64,000 nt of DNA from Clostridium bornimense (lineage in GTDB: Bacteria > Bacillota > Clostridia > Clostridiales > Clostridiaceae). Below are positions 28,272 to 36,626 of this stretch, in pieces. How positions within the stretch are numbered: the stretch's first letter is position 1; every line of letters begins with the position of its first letter. The notes below the pieces were generated by a model, which was given only the letters and a program-made list of their open reading frames with translations, searched no databases and was not told the origin of the DNA. Location of the stretch: the NCBI RefSeq assembly GCF_000577895.1, contig NZ_HG917869.1, positions 248,001 through 312,000 on the forward strand. Reading direction: 5' to 3'. A program made the position numbers and the translations under genes.

Positions 28272-29186
28272 ATGATGAAGAATTTAATAAAGTCTGTAAT
28301 TTTTGCAATTACATTTATGCTTTTAACTTCAGTAGTAGCTAAAGCAGATTCTGAGATATCATTAAAGAGAATTTATACAAGTGCAGATAGCGTTGAGGTT
28401 TCAATAGATAATGTAAACACAATTGTTAGTTCCTTTCAACTTAGCTTAAGACTTGAGGGAAGTGTAAAGTTAAAGGATATAGTTTGGAGCAAGGAATTAA
28501 ATAAAAATGTTAAGACAAACTTTAAATATAATTCCAATGATAATATATTAGATATTTATGTTACATCAAAAGAAAACTTAGTAAGTAAAAGTGGTGAAAT
28601 AGTAATAGGAACATTAAAAGTAGCAGGAACTAAAAAGGGAAGTTTTAATATTGTTCCTAATTTAGAGAAAGCTACTGGAGCCTTAAAGTTAGTTTCAAAT
28701 AGACATAAAGAAATAGTTATATCAGATATGGCAATAGCAGGAGAAAGTGATTTTGTGTTCCCTGGGGATACTCCATCAATAGATTCAAATAAACCTGAAA
28801 ATAATACTCCGGAAGATGGTGGACAACCTTCGGATTCAAATGAATTAGGAAGTAGTACATCAGAAGAAAACAAGAATACTATAGCTTTAAATAATAATAC
28901 TGAAGCAAATTCAGGAACAAACTCTTCAGATGGTAATAGATACAATGAAATGATAGAAAATATTGATTCATCTAATGAAAAGGATCATATGTTAAATGAT
29001 AGCAATGATTTTGAAGATGTTGAAAATGAGATTCTATCTGAAGATAATGAGAATCATATTAGCCAAGTAAATGATGAAGCTGATTTAAATAAAGAAAAGT
29101 CTAAATCAAATAACTTTATAATTTATATTGCTGGAGCAATTATTACGTTAACAGTTGGAATTGGTATATATATAAAAGTTAAATAA
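28272..29186 (+). CDS. membrane-anchored cohesin-like surface protein
   Basis: 304 residues. A signal peptide spans about 1-25 (ending AKA). Residues 27-150 look like a cohesin-type beta sandwich: SVEVSIDNVNTIVSSFQLSL, followed by a GEIVIGTLKVAGTKKG stretch. A low-complexity linker rich in Asn, Ser, Asp and Glu covers about 160-275, and a C-terminal membrane segment FIIYIAGAIITLTVGIGIYI with a short positive tail anchors it; there is no LPXTG. It starts 15 bases after the M60 protease with GAGGAG at 28259-28264, so both are co-expressed. I infer that it may hold the dockerin-bearing protease at the cell surface; the cohesin assignment is by pattern only. Confidence 0.75.
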   Translation: MMKNLIKSVIFAITFMLLTSVVAKADSEISLKRIYTSADSVEVSIDNVNTIVSSFQLSLRLEGSVKLKDIVWSKELNKNVKTNFKYNSNDNILDIYVTSKENLVSKSGEIVIGTLKVAGTKKGSFNIVPNLEKATGALKLVSNRHKEIVISDMAIAGESDFVFPGDTPSIDSNKPENNTPEDGGQPSDSNELGSSTSEENKNTIALNNNTEANSGTNSSDGNRYNEMIENIDSSNEKDHMLNDSNDFEDVENEILSEDNENHISQVNDEADLNKEKSKSNNFIIYIAGAIITLTVGIGIYIKVK

Positions 29187-29192
29187 TTAATA

Positions 29193-29240
29193 AAATCTGG
29201 ATTCAGATAAGCATTAGCTATTTGAATTCAGATTTTTTAT
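29193..29240 (+). terminator. terminator after the protease/anchor operon
   Basis: AAATCTGGATTCA / TGAATTCAGATTT stem (one mismatch) with a 17-base loop, then six T. Confidence 0.85.
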
Positions 29241-29287
29241 ATAGATATATGTAAGAGTTTGTGGAAAGTGATGATTATACATTATTG

Positions 29288-29464
29288 TTAACTAATTACA
29301 ACATTGCCATCTAAATCTAATAATGGTGTAATCCCATTAAATCCAGTTCCAAGAGTTAATAAATAATTAACTCTTGTTTTAACATCCACAATAATATATA
29401 TACCACCACCTAATCCTAATGAGTAATCTTCCTTAGTTATAAATCGTTTTTCTTTGTTAAATAT
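29288..29464 (-). pseudogene. DUF6440-like small protein with ATA in place of the start codon
   Basis: On the minus strand an uninterrupted 58-codon frame reads FNKEKRFITKEDYSLGLGG, then IYIIVDVKTRVNYLL and NGITPLLDLDGNVV, the pattern of DUF6440 proteins (a K-E-R-F start, GGxIYxIVD, VNYL, TPLLDxDG). A GGAGGG site (plus-strand 29474-29479) lies seven bases before an ATA codon (29462-29464) where ATG is expected; the codon before it is a stop (TAG). Either the start codon was lost by one base change or a rare ATA start is used. The body shows no stop or frameshift, so the loss, if real, is recent. Confidence 0.6.
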
Positions 29465-29506
29465 CTATAAACCCTCCAATAAATTTTCATTATAAATTAT
29501 ATGCAG

Positions 29507-29600
29507 GATAAATGGTATGATATAACTAAAATAATAAGTGTATATAGGGTGAAGAGATTAATATTTTACAAAGAATAAAAGTAAAAATTAATTAATAGTT
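29507..29600 (+). repeat. decayed HIT-gene leader (copy 1)
   Basis: Shares with 30762-30853 the string ATAAATGGT, then ATATAA, ATAAGT, TATATAGGGTG and AGAGAT. After it, the frame reading ILQRIKVKIN resembles CKRIERLMN in the second copy. It is interpreted as a relic of the same leader and gene start. Confidence 0.35.
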
Positions 29601-29651
29601 ATGTTTTAAAAAATATAATAATTTGGTATAAATATCAAAATTATTATTGCA

Positions 29652-29714
29652 ATATATAGTTTAACTATATATAATTAAACTATACAGTTAAACTGTATAA
29701 AGTTGAACTATATA
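29652..29714. promoter_or_regulatory. tandem palindromic operator sites upstream of padR
   Basis: Four consecutive copies of a GTT(T/A)AACT-TATA element occur at about 15-base spacing: ATAGTTTAACTAT, AATTAAACTATA, ATACAGTTAAACTGTAT and AAGTTGAACTATA. The third is nearly a perfect palindrome. They end just before the padR ribosome binding site, so autorepression by PadR is likely. Confidence 0.6.
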
Positions 29715-29725
29715 TAGAGGTGCTT

Positions 29726-30037
29726 ATGAGAAGAGATAAGAATTTACCATTAACAGAAACAACATTTTATATCCTTTTAGCATTATTAGAACCAGCACAT
29801 GGATATCTTATAATGCAGAAGGTTGAAGAATTAAGTGATGGCCATGTTAGAATAGCAGCAGGTACTCTATATGGGGCGCTTGAAAATTTAATAAAACAAA
29901 AGTTTATAGTACTAGTACCTACCAATGATAAAAGAAGAAAGGTTTATAAAATCACAGATAAAGGCCGTGAAATACTAAAACTTGATTTAGATAGAATTAA
30001 GCATATGGCTGAAGTTACTGAAGAAGCTTTAAAATAA
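29726..30037 (+). CDS. PadR-family transcriptional regulator
   Basis: 103 residues from ATG 29726; a GTG at 29720 is also in frame but overlaps the GAGG site. The winged helix shows LTETTFYILLALLEPAHGYL at the start, followed by the wing GTLYGALENLIKQ and KITDKGREIL, both PadR hallmarks. It is followed after about 17 bases by a broken DUF2812 gene, the usual PadR partner. The upstream tandem palindromes suggest autoregulation. Confidence 0.92.
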   Translation: MRRDKNLPLTETTFYILLALLEPAHGYLIMQKVEELSDGHVRIAAGTLYGALENLIKQKFIVLVPTNDKRRKVYKITDKGREILKLDLDRIKHMAEVTEEALK

Positions 30038-30054
30038 TCTAGGAGGGTAAAAGT

Positions 30055-30634
30055 ATGTATATTTTAAAATTCTTTATTGATTGTACTAAAGAAGAAAAGT
30101 GGCTTAATGAAATGGCTAAAAAGGGTTATGAGATAACTAAAAATACTTTTGGATATAACTTATAGAACATTTAAAACTAAAAAAGATTTTATTGATTACT
30201 GCACTTTGTTTGAAGATTCTGGATGGAAGCATATTGCAGGTTCTAAATCAAGTGGAAATCAGTATTTCAAGAAAATATCAGATAATTGTAATGATGATAT
30301 ATTTTCTGACGACTTGTCAAAAGCAGCTAGATATAAGAGATTATCTGATTTTTGGATTACAATGACTTTGTGCTATTTTACAATATTTATTTCAATTATA
30401 AGTAATAATGATATAAATATAAAAACAATTATTAATCCTAAAGCATTATACTATACACCTGGCTTATGGGAGAAATCAGGTTTAGACTTTTTAGGAAGTT
30501 TTTTGTTTGAAACACCATTTGCTTTAGGCAGAGGATTTGTTTGGATTGTTTTTCCTATATGTATAATTATCTATATTTATTTTATTTGTAAATCATCTAG
30601 ATTATATAAGGATAGTATAAACAAAAAGTATTAA
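30055..30634 (+). pseudogene. broken DUF2812 membrane protein gene
   Basis: ATG 30055 has a perfect AGGAGGG site and opens a 36-residue frame FKFFIDCTKEEKWLNEMAKK-like (the DUF2812 start, here ILKFFIDCTKEEKWLNEMAK), which stops at 30163-30165. The rest of the family pattern continues in another frame from about 30150: TYRTFKTKKDFIDYCTLFED, GWKHIAGSKSSGNQYF, then two membrane segments to the stop at 30634. About 15-25 residues normally present between the two parts (FxKxxxxxYxYRxDY) are missing, so a deletion plus frameshift has occurred. DUF2812 proteins pair with PadR and are thought to sense or respond at the membrane; this copy is probably non-functional. Confidence 0.7.
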
Positions 30635-30671
30635 TTAGAATATATTTATATATTATTTTACTAAGAAGAGA

Positions 30672-30713
30672 TAGCGCTTATAGAATAATAGATTCTATAA
30701 GTGCTATTTTTAT
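30672..30713 (+). terminator. terminator after the DUF2812 remnant
   Basis: TAGCGCTTATAGAAT / ATTCTATAAGTGCTA stem (one G-T pair), five-base loop, then a T-rich tail. Confidence 0.85.
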
Positions 30714-30761
30714 GTATACATAGAAGCGTGTAAATGGAATATGGATTCGCTCTATGGTAAT

Positions 30762-30853
30762 AAATGGTGCAATATAATGATAAGTTTATATAGGGTGGAG
30801 AGATAAAGATGTGTATTGTATGTAAAAGAATAGAAAGATTAATGAATAGATAA
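30762..30853 (+). pseudogene. HIT-family gene relic (copy 2)
   Basis: GGGTGGAGAG precedes ATG 30809, which opens a 14-codon frame MCIVCKRIERLMNR. Firmicute HIT-family proteins start with a similar CxxCxRIxxIKNG pattern. The frame stops where the rest of the protein should follow and no continuation is visible in the next 120 bases. The leader is repeated at 29507. Confidence 0.35.
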
Positions 30854-30980
30854 TAATAGTTAAAAGTATTGATGTAGAAAAAATTGAATTTAATTAATAA
30901 AGCAATGAAAATGGACAAGATTAGAATAGAAGTATAAAATATTTATTGTAATTAAACATAATTAAAAGGGGGAGAGGGTA

Positions 30981-32789
30981 ATGTCAAAAGCATTAAAAGA
31001 AAGAAAAGATGTAGAGGAAGCTCTTACTTGGGATTTATCAGCAATTTATGCCACAGAAGAAGAATTTCAAAGTGATATAAAGAAGATGAAAGAACTTGCT
31101 TTGAAGATAGAAAAAACTTATAAAGGGGAATTGAATACTGCAGATAAGATAAATGAATGTTTAGATGAATTTAGAAAGTTATATGAATATATAGTACTTA
31201 TAGGTTCTTATGTTGAACTTTTAGTATCTGTAGATTATACAAATAATGAGAATCAAGATAAGTATTCAAAGGCTATGAATATGGTGTCTGATATAGAAAG
31301 CAGATTGAGTTTTGTAGAAAGTGAAATCATTGAAGTCAAAGATGAAGTTTTAGAAGAGGCAATAAGAAATTCTAAAGAAAATACTAATTTTTTAAAGGAA
31401 AAGAAAAGAGCTAAGAAACATGCACTTCATCCAGAGGTAGAAAGAGTTTTAGCTGCTTTAAGTGGAACTTTAGAAGGTCCTTATCAAGTGTATGAGCAAG
31501 CTAAACATGCAGATATGGACTTTAATACTTTTATCGTAGGTGGAAAAGAATATCCTCTCGGGTATGCTCTTTTTGAAAATGAATATGAATATGAGAATGA
31601 TACAGAAGTTAGAAGAGCAGCATTTAAGGTATTTTCTTACAAATTAAGACAATATCAAAATACTACAGCCACAGCCTATCAACTACAGGTGCAAAAGGAA
31701 AAGACTTTGGCAGATTTAAGAGGCTTTGATTCTGTTATAGATAGTTTATTATTTTCTCAAAAAGTAGATAGAGATTTATATAATAGACAGATAGATTTGA
31801 TAATGGAAAAATTAGCACCACATATGAGAAAATATGCAAAACTACTCAAGAAAATACATAATCTTGATGAAATGACTTTTGCAGATTTAAAGATTGCTGT
31901 TGATCCAGAATATGATCCACGTATTACCATTGAGGAGTCTAAAAAGTATATAGAAGGCGCTTTATCTATATTTGGTGATGATTATTTAGATATGGTGAAA
32001 AAGGCTTATGATGAGAGATGGGTTGATTTTGCTCAAAATAAGGGTAAATCAACAGGTGGATTCTGTGCAAGTCCTTATGGAAGTCATTCTTTTATATTAT
32101 TATCATGGACTGATAGGATGGCTGAAGTGTTAACTTTAGCACATGAACTTGGTCATGCAGGACATTTTAAGTTATGTAATGAAAATCAAAATATATTTGA
32201 TACTGATGTTTCAACTTATTTTGTAGAGGCGCCTTCAACAATGAATGAACTTATTATGGCAAATTATCTTCTAAGTACAAGTGATGATAAGAGATTTAGA
32301 AGATGGGTTTTATCATCTATGATTACTAATACTTATTATCATAACTTTGTAACACATCTTTTAGAAGCGGCTTATCAAAGAGAAGTTTATAAAATAATAG
32401 ATGAAGGAGGCTCTGTACAAGCAGCTACCCTTAATAGTATTAAAAAAGAAGTACTTGAAAAGTTCTGGGGAGATGATGTGAAAATAATTGATGGTGCTGA
32501 GTTAACTTGGATGAGACAACCTCATTATTATATGGGACTTTATTCATATACTTATAGCGCTGGGCTAACTATTGGAACAGAAGTAAGTAAGAGAATATTA
32601 AAAGAAGGGCAACCGGCTATTGATGATTGGATAGAAGTTCTTAAAGCAGGTGGAACTAAAACACCGGTGGAACTTGCAAAAATGGCTGGGGTAGACATTA
32701 CTACAGATAAACCACTTCTTGATACTATTGAGTATATCGGTAGTATAATTGATGAGATAGTTAAACTTACTGAAGAAATTGAAGGATAG
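30981..32789 (+). CDS. pepF: oligoendopeptidase F
   Basis: 602 residues, a cytoplasmic M3B zinc metallopeptidase that cuts oligopeptides. The N-terminal helical domain (about 1-190) starts LTWDLSAIYATEEEFQSDI, the usual PepF opening. The active site AHELGHAGHFKL near 388-398 is the HExxH gluzincin motif, with the third ligand Glu in YFVEAPSTMNE near 416. The C-terminal HYYMGLYSYTYSAGLTIGT is a further family signature. A GGGGGAGAGGG site is at 30967-30977. Length matches the family and no defect is seen. Confidence 0.96.
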   Translation: MSKALKERKDVEEALTWDLSAIYATEEEFQSDIKKMKELALKIEKTYKGELNTADKINECLDEFRKLYEYIVLIGSYVELLVSVDYTNNENQDKYSKAMNMVSDIESRLSFVESEIIEVKDEVLEEAIRNSKENTNFLKEKKRAKKHALHPEVERVLAALSGTLEGPYQVYEQAKHADMDFNTFIVGGKEYPLGYALFENEYEYENDTEVRRAAFKVFSYKLRQYQNTTATAYQLQVQKEKTLADLRGFDSVIDSLLFSQKVDRDLYNRQIDLIMEKLAPHMRKYAKLLKKIHNLDEMTFADLKIAVDPEYDPRITIEESKKYIEGALSIFGDDYLDMVKKAYDERWVDFAQNKGKSTGGFCASPYGSHSFILLSWTDRMAEVLTLAHELGHAGHFKLCNENQNIFDTDVSTYFVEAPSTMNELIMANYLLSTSDDKRFRRWVLSSMITNTYYHNFVTHLLEAAYQREVYKIIDEGGSVQAATLNSIKKEVLEKFWGDDVKIIDGAELTWMRQPHYYMGLYSYTYSAGLTIGTEVSKRILKEGQPAIDDWIEVLKAGGTKTPVELAKMAGVDITTDKPLLDTIEYIGSIIDEIVKLTEEIEG

Positions 32790-32927
32790 TGTTGAAATTT
32801 TATATTATTTATGATTTTTATAAGAAATAATACACATAATAACAATAGTAGAAGTTATTAATATGTTAAAAATCACATTTACATGTTACGATATATAAAT
32901 TGTAGATAATAAAGAAGGAGGGAGATA

Positions 32928-35096
32928 ATGAAAAAAGAAATAAATATAAAAACAGTATCAAGAGAAATTTTTGTAGGTATTATTATAGCGGCTATATCTA
33001 TTCCAATAGGAATGGGATATGCACAAATTGCAGGGCTTCCAACAGTATATGGATTATATGGATCAGTGCTACCAATTTTGATATTTTCATTAATATCATC
33101 TTCTCCTCAATTTATATTCGGGGTAGATGCGGCACCAGCAGCATTAATTGGAGGAGTTTTAGTATCTTTAGGTATAGAGGCAGGTACTAAGGAAGCTGTT
33201 GAGATAATACCTGTGTTAACGCTATATACTGCTATATGGCTTTTGGCATTTTATATATTTAAAGCTGGAAAATTAGTAAATTATATATCAACACCTGTAA
33301 TGGGTGGCTTTATAACTGGAATAGGAACTACTATTATATTAATGCAGATCCCTAAATTAATGGGAAGTGCAGCAGGTAGTGGTGAGCTATTTGAACTTGT
33401 AGAGCATATAATTATAGCAGTAGAACATATAAATTGGATTTCATTTGCAATGGGACTTGGATCTCTTGCGATAATATTAGTGAGTAAGAGAATTGCACCT
33501 AAGTTTCCTATGAGTTTAGTTGTTATGGCACTAGGAGCCTTATCTACAGCATTTTTACATGTAGATGAATATGGAGTTGCATTACTTTCACAGGTGGAAA
33601 GTGGGCTTCCAAAGTTTGTATTTCCAGATTTTTCGTTAATACATTTTAAAGATGGATTTATGTTAAGCCTTCCAATTGCAGTAGTTATATTGGCAGAGTC
33701 TTTATTGGCTGAAACAAGTTTTGCAAACAAGAATAATTATAAAATTAAAGATAATCGAGAGATTTTAGCATTTTCTCTAAGTAATTTATCAGCGGCAATA
33801 GTTGGATGTTGTCCAGTAAATGGTAGTGTATCAAGAACAGTTATGATGGAGCAATATGGAGCAAAGACAAAAATTGTTTCAATTACTGCATCAATTGTAA
33901 TGGCAGTTGTATTAGTATTTGCCACTGGATTTATTAGTTATTTACCAGTACCGGTTCTAACTGCTATAGTAATTTCAGCATTAATAGGTGTGTTAGAGAT
34001 ACATCTTGCAAAGCGTTTATATAAAATTAATAAAACAGAGTTTTTTATTTTTATGGGAGCTTTTGCAGCAGTGCTAGTTCTTGGAACAATATATGGTGTT
34101 GTAATAGGGGTGGTATTATCCTTTGCAGCAATGATAATAAAATCAGCAGTACCTCCAAGAAGTTTTTTAGGAGTTATACAAGGTAAAGAAGGATTTTATG
34201 ATTTACATAGAAATCGTGATGCAAAACCAATTTCAGGAACTGTAATTTATCGCTTCAGTGGCAGTTTGTTTTTTGCTAATATAAACACATTTCAAAATGA
34301 TCTTGATAAGGCAGTAGATGAGAATACTAAAGTTGTAATTATAGATGCTGGTGGAATTGGTAGTATTGATATTACTGCTGCAGATAGATTAGAGATTATT
34401 AATAAAAATTTCCATGATAAAGGAATTGAATTTTATATTACTGAGCATATTGGAGAGTTAAATGATGAGATGAGAAAGCTTGATCTTGGCCATCTTGTTG
34501 AAGAAGGAGTAGTACGTAGAACTATTAAGTCTGCATTAAGAGAAGCTGGTATTCATTATCCATATTCTATTGATGGAGAAAAACAAAATGAATCGCAAAT
34601 GAAAAATTTGATGATACAAGAAGAGATTCTTCAAGAATTTGAATGGGCATTTGGAGAAGATGCAGAGGAGCAGATGGAAAAGCATGTAGAAGAAATAATA
34701 GCTAATATATCAATATTTACATCTGAGTTGACTCCAGAAACTGAAATAGATCTTAAAACAAAGGCATGGAGACATTTGGATAGCTATGATCAAGATAGAC
34801 TTCTAGAACATTTAGAAAGACATCTAAATGAATTTGCAGCAAGATTAGGTCAGCCAGTTGATGCCGTAGAAGCAAATATTATGGAACATAGAATTAGATT
34901 AGAAGAAAAGATGAAAAAAGAAAATAGAGTATTTTATGAAGTATATGTTCAAAAACGTGAAAAGTATGAAAAGTTACTACAAAAGAAAAATCCAGAATTA
35001 CATAAATATATTATGGAGCATAGAAAGAAGCAATATGATATTCTAAAGGAAACTAATCCGGAAGTAGCTGATCGTATTAAAAAATGGATTTATTAG
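32928..35096 (+). CDS. SulP/SLC26-family anion transporter with STAS domain and long C-terminal extension
   Basis: 722 residues, longer than most bacterial SulP proteins (about 550-600). Residues 15-410 contain 12-14 membrane segments with the SulP pattern near the start (IAAISIPIGMGYAQIAGLP) and NGSVSRTVMMEQYGAKT. Residues about 430-545 form a STAS domain (YRFSGSLFFANINTFQ then VVIIDAGGIGSIDITA). The last 170 residues are a charged helical region with several Glu/Lys heptads, absent from most homologues. It transports inorganic anions such as sulfate or bicarbonate; the exact anion is not evident. AAGGAGGGAG precedes the start. Confidence 0.92.
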   Translation: MKKEINIKTVSREIFVGIIIAAISIPIGMGYAQIAGLPTVYGLYGSVLPILIFSLISSSPQFIFGVDAAPAALIGGVLVSLGIEAGTKEAVEIIPVLTLYTAIWLLAFYIFKAGKLVNYISTPVMGGFITGIGTTIILMQIPKLMGSAAGSGELFELVEHIIIAVEHINWISFAMGLGSLAIILVSKRIAPKFPMSLVVMALGALSTAFLHVDEYGVALLSQVESGLPKFVFPDFSLIHFKDGFMLSLPIAVVILAESLLAETSFANKNNYKIKDNREILAFSLSNLSAAIVGCCPVNGSVSRTVMMEQYGAKTKIVSITASIVMAVVLVFATGFISYLPVPVLTAIVISALIGVLEIHLAKRLYKINKTEFFIFMGAFAAVLVLGTIYGVVIGVVLSFAAMIIKSAVPPRSFLGVIQGKEGFYDLHRNRDAKPISGTVIYRFSGSLFFANINTFQNDLDKAVDENTKVVIIDAGGIGSIDITAADRLEIINKNFHDKGIEFYITEHIGELNDEMRKLDLGHLVEEGVVRRTIKSALREAGIHYPYSIDGEKQNESQMKNLMIQEEILQEFEWAFGEDAEEQMEKHVEEIIANISIFTSELTPETEIDLKTKAWRHLDSYDQDRLLEHLERHLNEFAARLGQPVDAVEANIMEHRIRLEEKMKKENRVFYEVYVQKREKYEKLLQKKNPELHKYIMEHRKKQYDILKETNPEVADRIKKWIY

Positions 35097-35159
35097 TATA
35101 TTGATTAATAATGATATATTTTGATAATTGTGAAATAAAACAAACTACTTACTAAAAAG

Positions 35160-35191
35160 TGCAGGAATGATTTTATAAATCATACCTGCAT
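35160..35191. terminator. bidirectional terminator between SulP and methyltransferase genes
   Basis: TGCAGGAATGATTT / AAATCATACCTGCA stem with a TAT loop, T-rich on the plus side and A-rich on the other, between convergent genes. Confidence 0.85.
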
Positions 35192-35194
35192 TTT

Positions 35195-35824
35195 TTATAA
35201 TTTATCTTCACTTGATGAAAAAATAACCACAAAGCTTTTGTTTTTAACAATTTCCTGGATTTTAATATCTGAAAATCCAGCTTGTTTTCCCATTGACAAA
35301 AAGTCATTTTTTTCAAAGAATCTAAATCCTTTTTTTGTATAGGATAGCTTTTGTAACCATTCTTTTGTATATACTACATTAAAAAAACTACCTCTTGGCT
35401 TTAAGACTCTATTTATTTCTGATAAGCCTTTCACAGTGTCATTCCAAAAGTAAATAGTATTTATTGATGTTACTACATCAAAATAATTATTGTCATATGG
35501 TAAATAACAACAATCTCCTACGGTTAAATGCAATTTTCCTGCACCATCTGCAAGAGAATTTCTCTTTGATGCTTGTTTTTGTATATCTTCTGATATATCA
35601 ATTCCATACATATTTGGTCTATGGGTTTTATACAATTGTTTTAGAAAATAGCCATTACCATATCCAATATCTAGAGAGTTTGCATTTGATGATATAGAAA
35701 TAAGAGAGACTGTTCTTTTATACATTTCTTTATTAATAATATTCATAAGTAAACAACAAACTTTACCAAGAACACCTCGTGGATTTCCAAATTGTGAACC
35801 TATATATTCTGTAAATTTGCTCAT
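35195..35824 (-). CDS. class I SAM-dependent methyltransferase
   Basis: 209 residues from ATG 35824, which has TGGAG six bases before it; a TTG four codons upstream has none. The SAM-binding motif I reads SLDIGYGNGYFLKQL (about 50-64), motif post-I YGIDIS, and DVVTSINTIYFWND is the motif IV region; RVLKPRGSFFNVVY follows. This is the Methyltransf_11/UbiE-like fold. No substrate can be named. It is transcribed alone and converges on the SulP gene. Confidence 0.9.
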   Translation of the reverse strand: MSKFTEYIGSQFGNPRGVLGKVCCLLMNIINKEMYKRTVSLISISSNANSLDIGYGNGYFLKQLYKTHRPNMYGIDISEDIQKQASKRNSLADGAGKLHLTVGDCCYLPYDNNYFDVVTSINTIYFWNDTVKGLSEINRVLKPRGSFFNVVYTKEWLQKLSYTKKGFRFFEKNDFLSMGKQAGFSDIKIQEIVKNKSFVVIFSSSEDKL

Positions 35825-35964
35825 TATAAACTCCAATCAAATTAATATTTTATTTGAGGATATTTTATCATAAAAATAATGATTTTTCATTATCTTCCAT
35901 CATAGATGGAAATATGAATAGTAACAAGATTTTTATTTGAATATTTAATAATACAAAAATTAGG

Positions 35965-35970
35965 TATAAT
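35965..35970 (+). promoter_or_regulatory. TATAAT -10 box of the yjdF transcript
   Basis: TATAAT at 35965-35970 lies 12 bases before the first stem of the riboswitch, the correct distance for transcription to start at the aptamer. The -35 box is poorly conserved. Confidence 0.5.
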
Positions 35971-35981
35971 ATAAAGTAGAG

Positions 35982-36074
35982 ATAAAAACACAGTTCTGTT
36001 GGTAGTCAGAACCTATAATAGATTTATAGCAGTAACCTGCCCTCCTGGGTTGTCCATTCTCTTGAAGTTTTTAT
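35982..36074 (+). ncRNA. yjdF-motif riboswitch
   Basis: The leader is closed by ATAAAAAC (35982-35989) and GTTTTTAT (36067-36074), forming a P1 stem. Inside is the characteristic region with GGTAGTCAGAACC near 36000, and CTGCCCTCCTGGGTTGTCC near 36037-36055. It sits directly upstream of a yjdF homologue, the location of the published yjdF RNA motif, reported to respond to azaaromatic compounds. After the P1 stem comes AGGGAGG (36078-36084), so translational control is plausible. The call rests on the stem, the gene context and my memory of the motif. Confidence 0.7.
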
Positions 36075-36093
36075 TTTAGGGAGGGAACGTTAT

Positions 36094-36510
36094 ATGTTAA
36101 CGTCAGTAAAATTAACTGTATTTTTTGAGGAGCCTTTTTGGGTTGGTGTATTTGAAGTAGAAGAAGGTGAATATAAAGTAAGTAAGGTCACTTTTGGTGC
36201 GGAACCTAAGGAATCAGATATTTATCAATTTATTTTAAAAAATTATTATAAGATGAATTTCTTTAAAGAAGATTTCTATGAAACAAGAAATTTAAAGAAC
36301 AATATTAATCCCAAAAGGCAACAAAGAAATATAAAAAGACAGTTAAAAAACAAAGAAATTGGTACAAAAGCACAGATTGCAATAAAAAAACAGCATGAAG
36401 AAAGTAAAATACAGAATAAGAAAAATAATAAGGAAAAGAAGGAAGCTGAAGAAAGAAGAAAATTTCAATTGAAGAAAAGAAAGAGGAAAGAAAAACATAA
36501 AGGTCACTAG
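36094..36510 (+). CDS. yjdF: YjdF-family protein (DUF2992)
   Basis: 138 residues. The N-terminal half reads SVKLTVFFEEPFWVGVFE and VSKVTFGAEPKESDIYQF, the DUF2992 pattern. The C-terminal half is very basic and coiled (many K, R, E, Q), as is normal in this family. The function is unknown; riboswitch association with azaaromatics suggests a role in handling such compounds. AGGGAGG at 36078-36084 supports the ATG start. Confidence 0.93.
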   Translation: MLTSVKLTVFFEEPFWVGVFEVEEGEYKVSKVTFGAEPKESDIYQFILKNYYKMNFFKEDFYETRNLKNNINPKRQQRNIKRQLKNKEIGTKAQIAIKKQHEESKIQNKKNNKEKKEAEERRKFQLKKRKRKEKHKGH

Positions 36511-36524
36511 AAGATCAGAATAAC

Positions 36525-36553
36525 TTGACAGAAAACGTTGCATATTGTATATT
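36525..36553 (+). promoter_or_regulatory. sigma-A promoter of the YitT-like gene
   Basis: TTGACA (36525-36530), 17 bases, TATATT (36548-36553), about 74 bases before the TTG start of the next gene. Confidence 0.65.
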
Positions 36554-36626
36554 AAAAAATTACTGAGATGATTCATGAATTTAGAAATTAATCGTAGTAA
36601 ATATTTTTAGTAAAGGGTGAAAAAAT

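Noticed and set aside
33281-33730. 149-codon minus-strand frame opposite the SulP gene
   Set aside because: Shadow frame of the membrane domain with no ribosome binding site.
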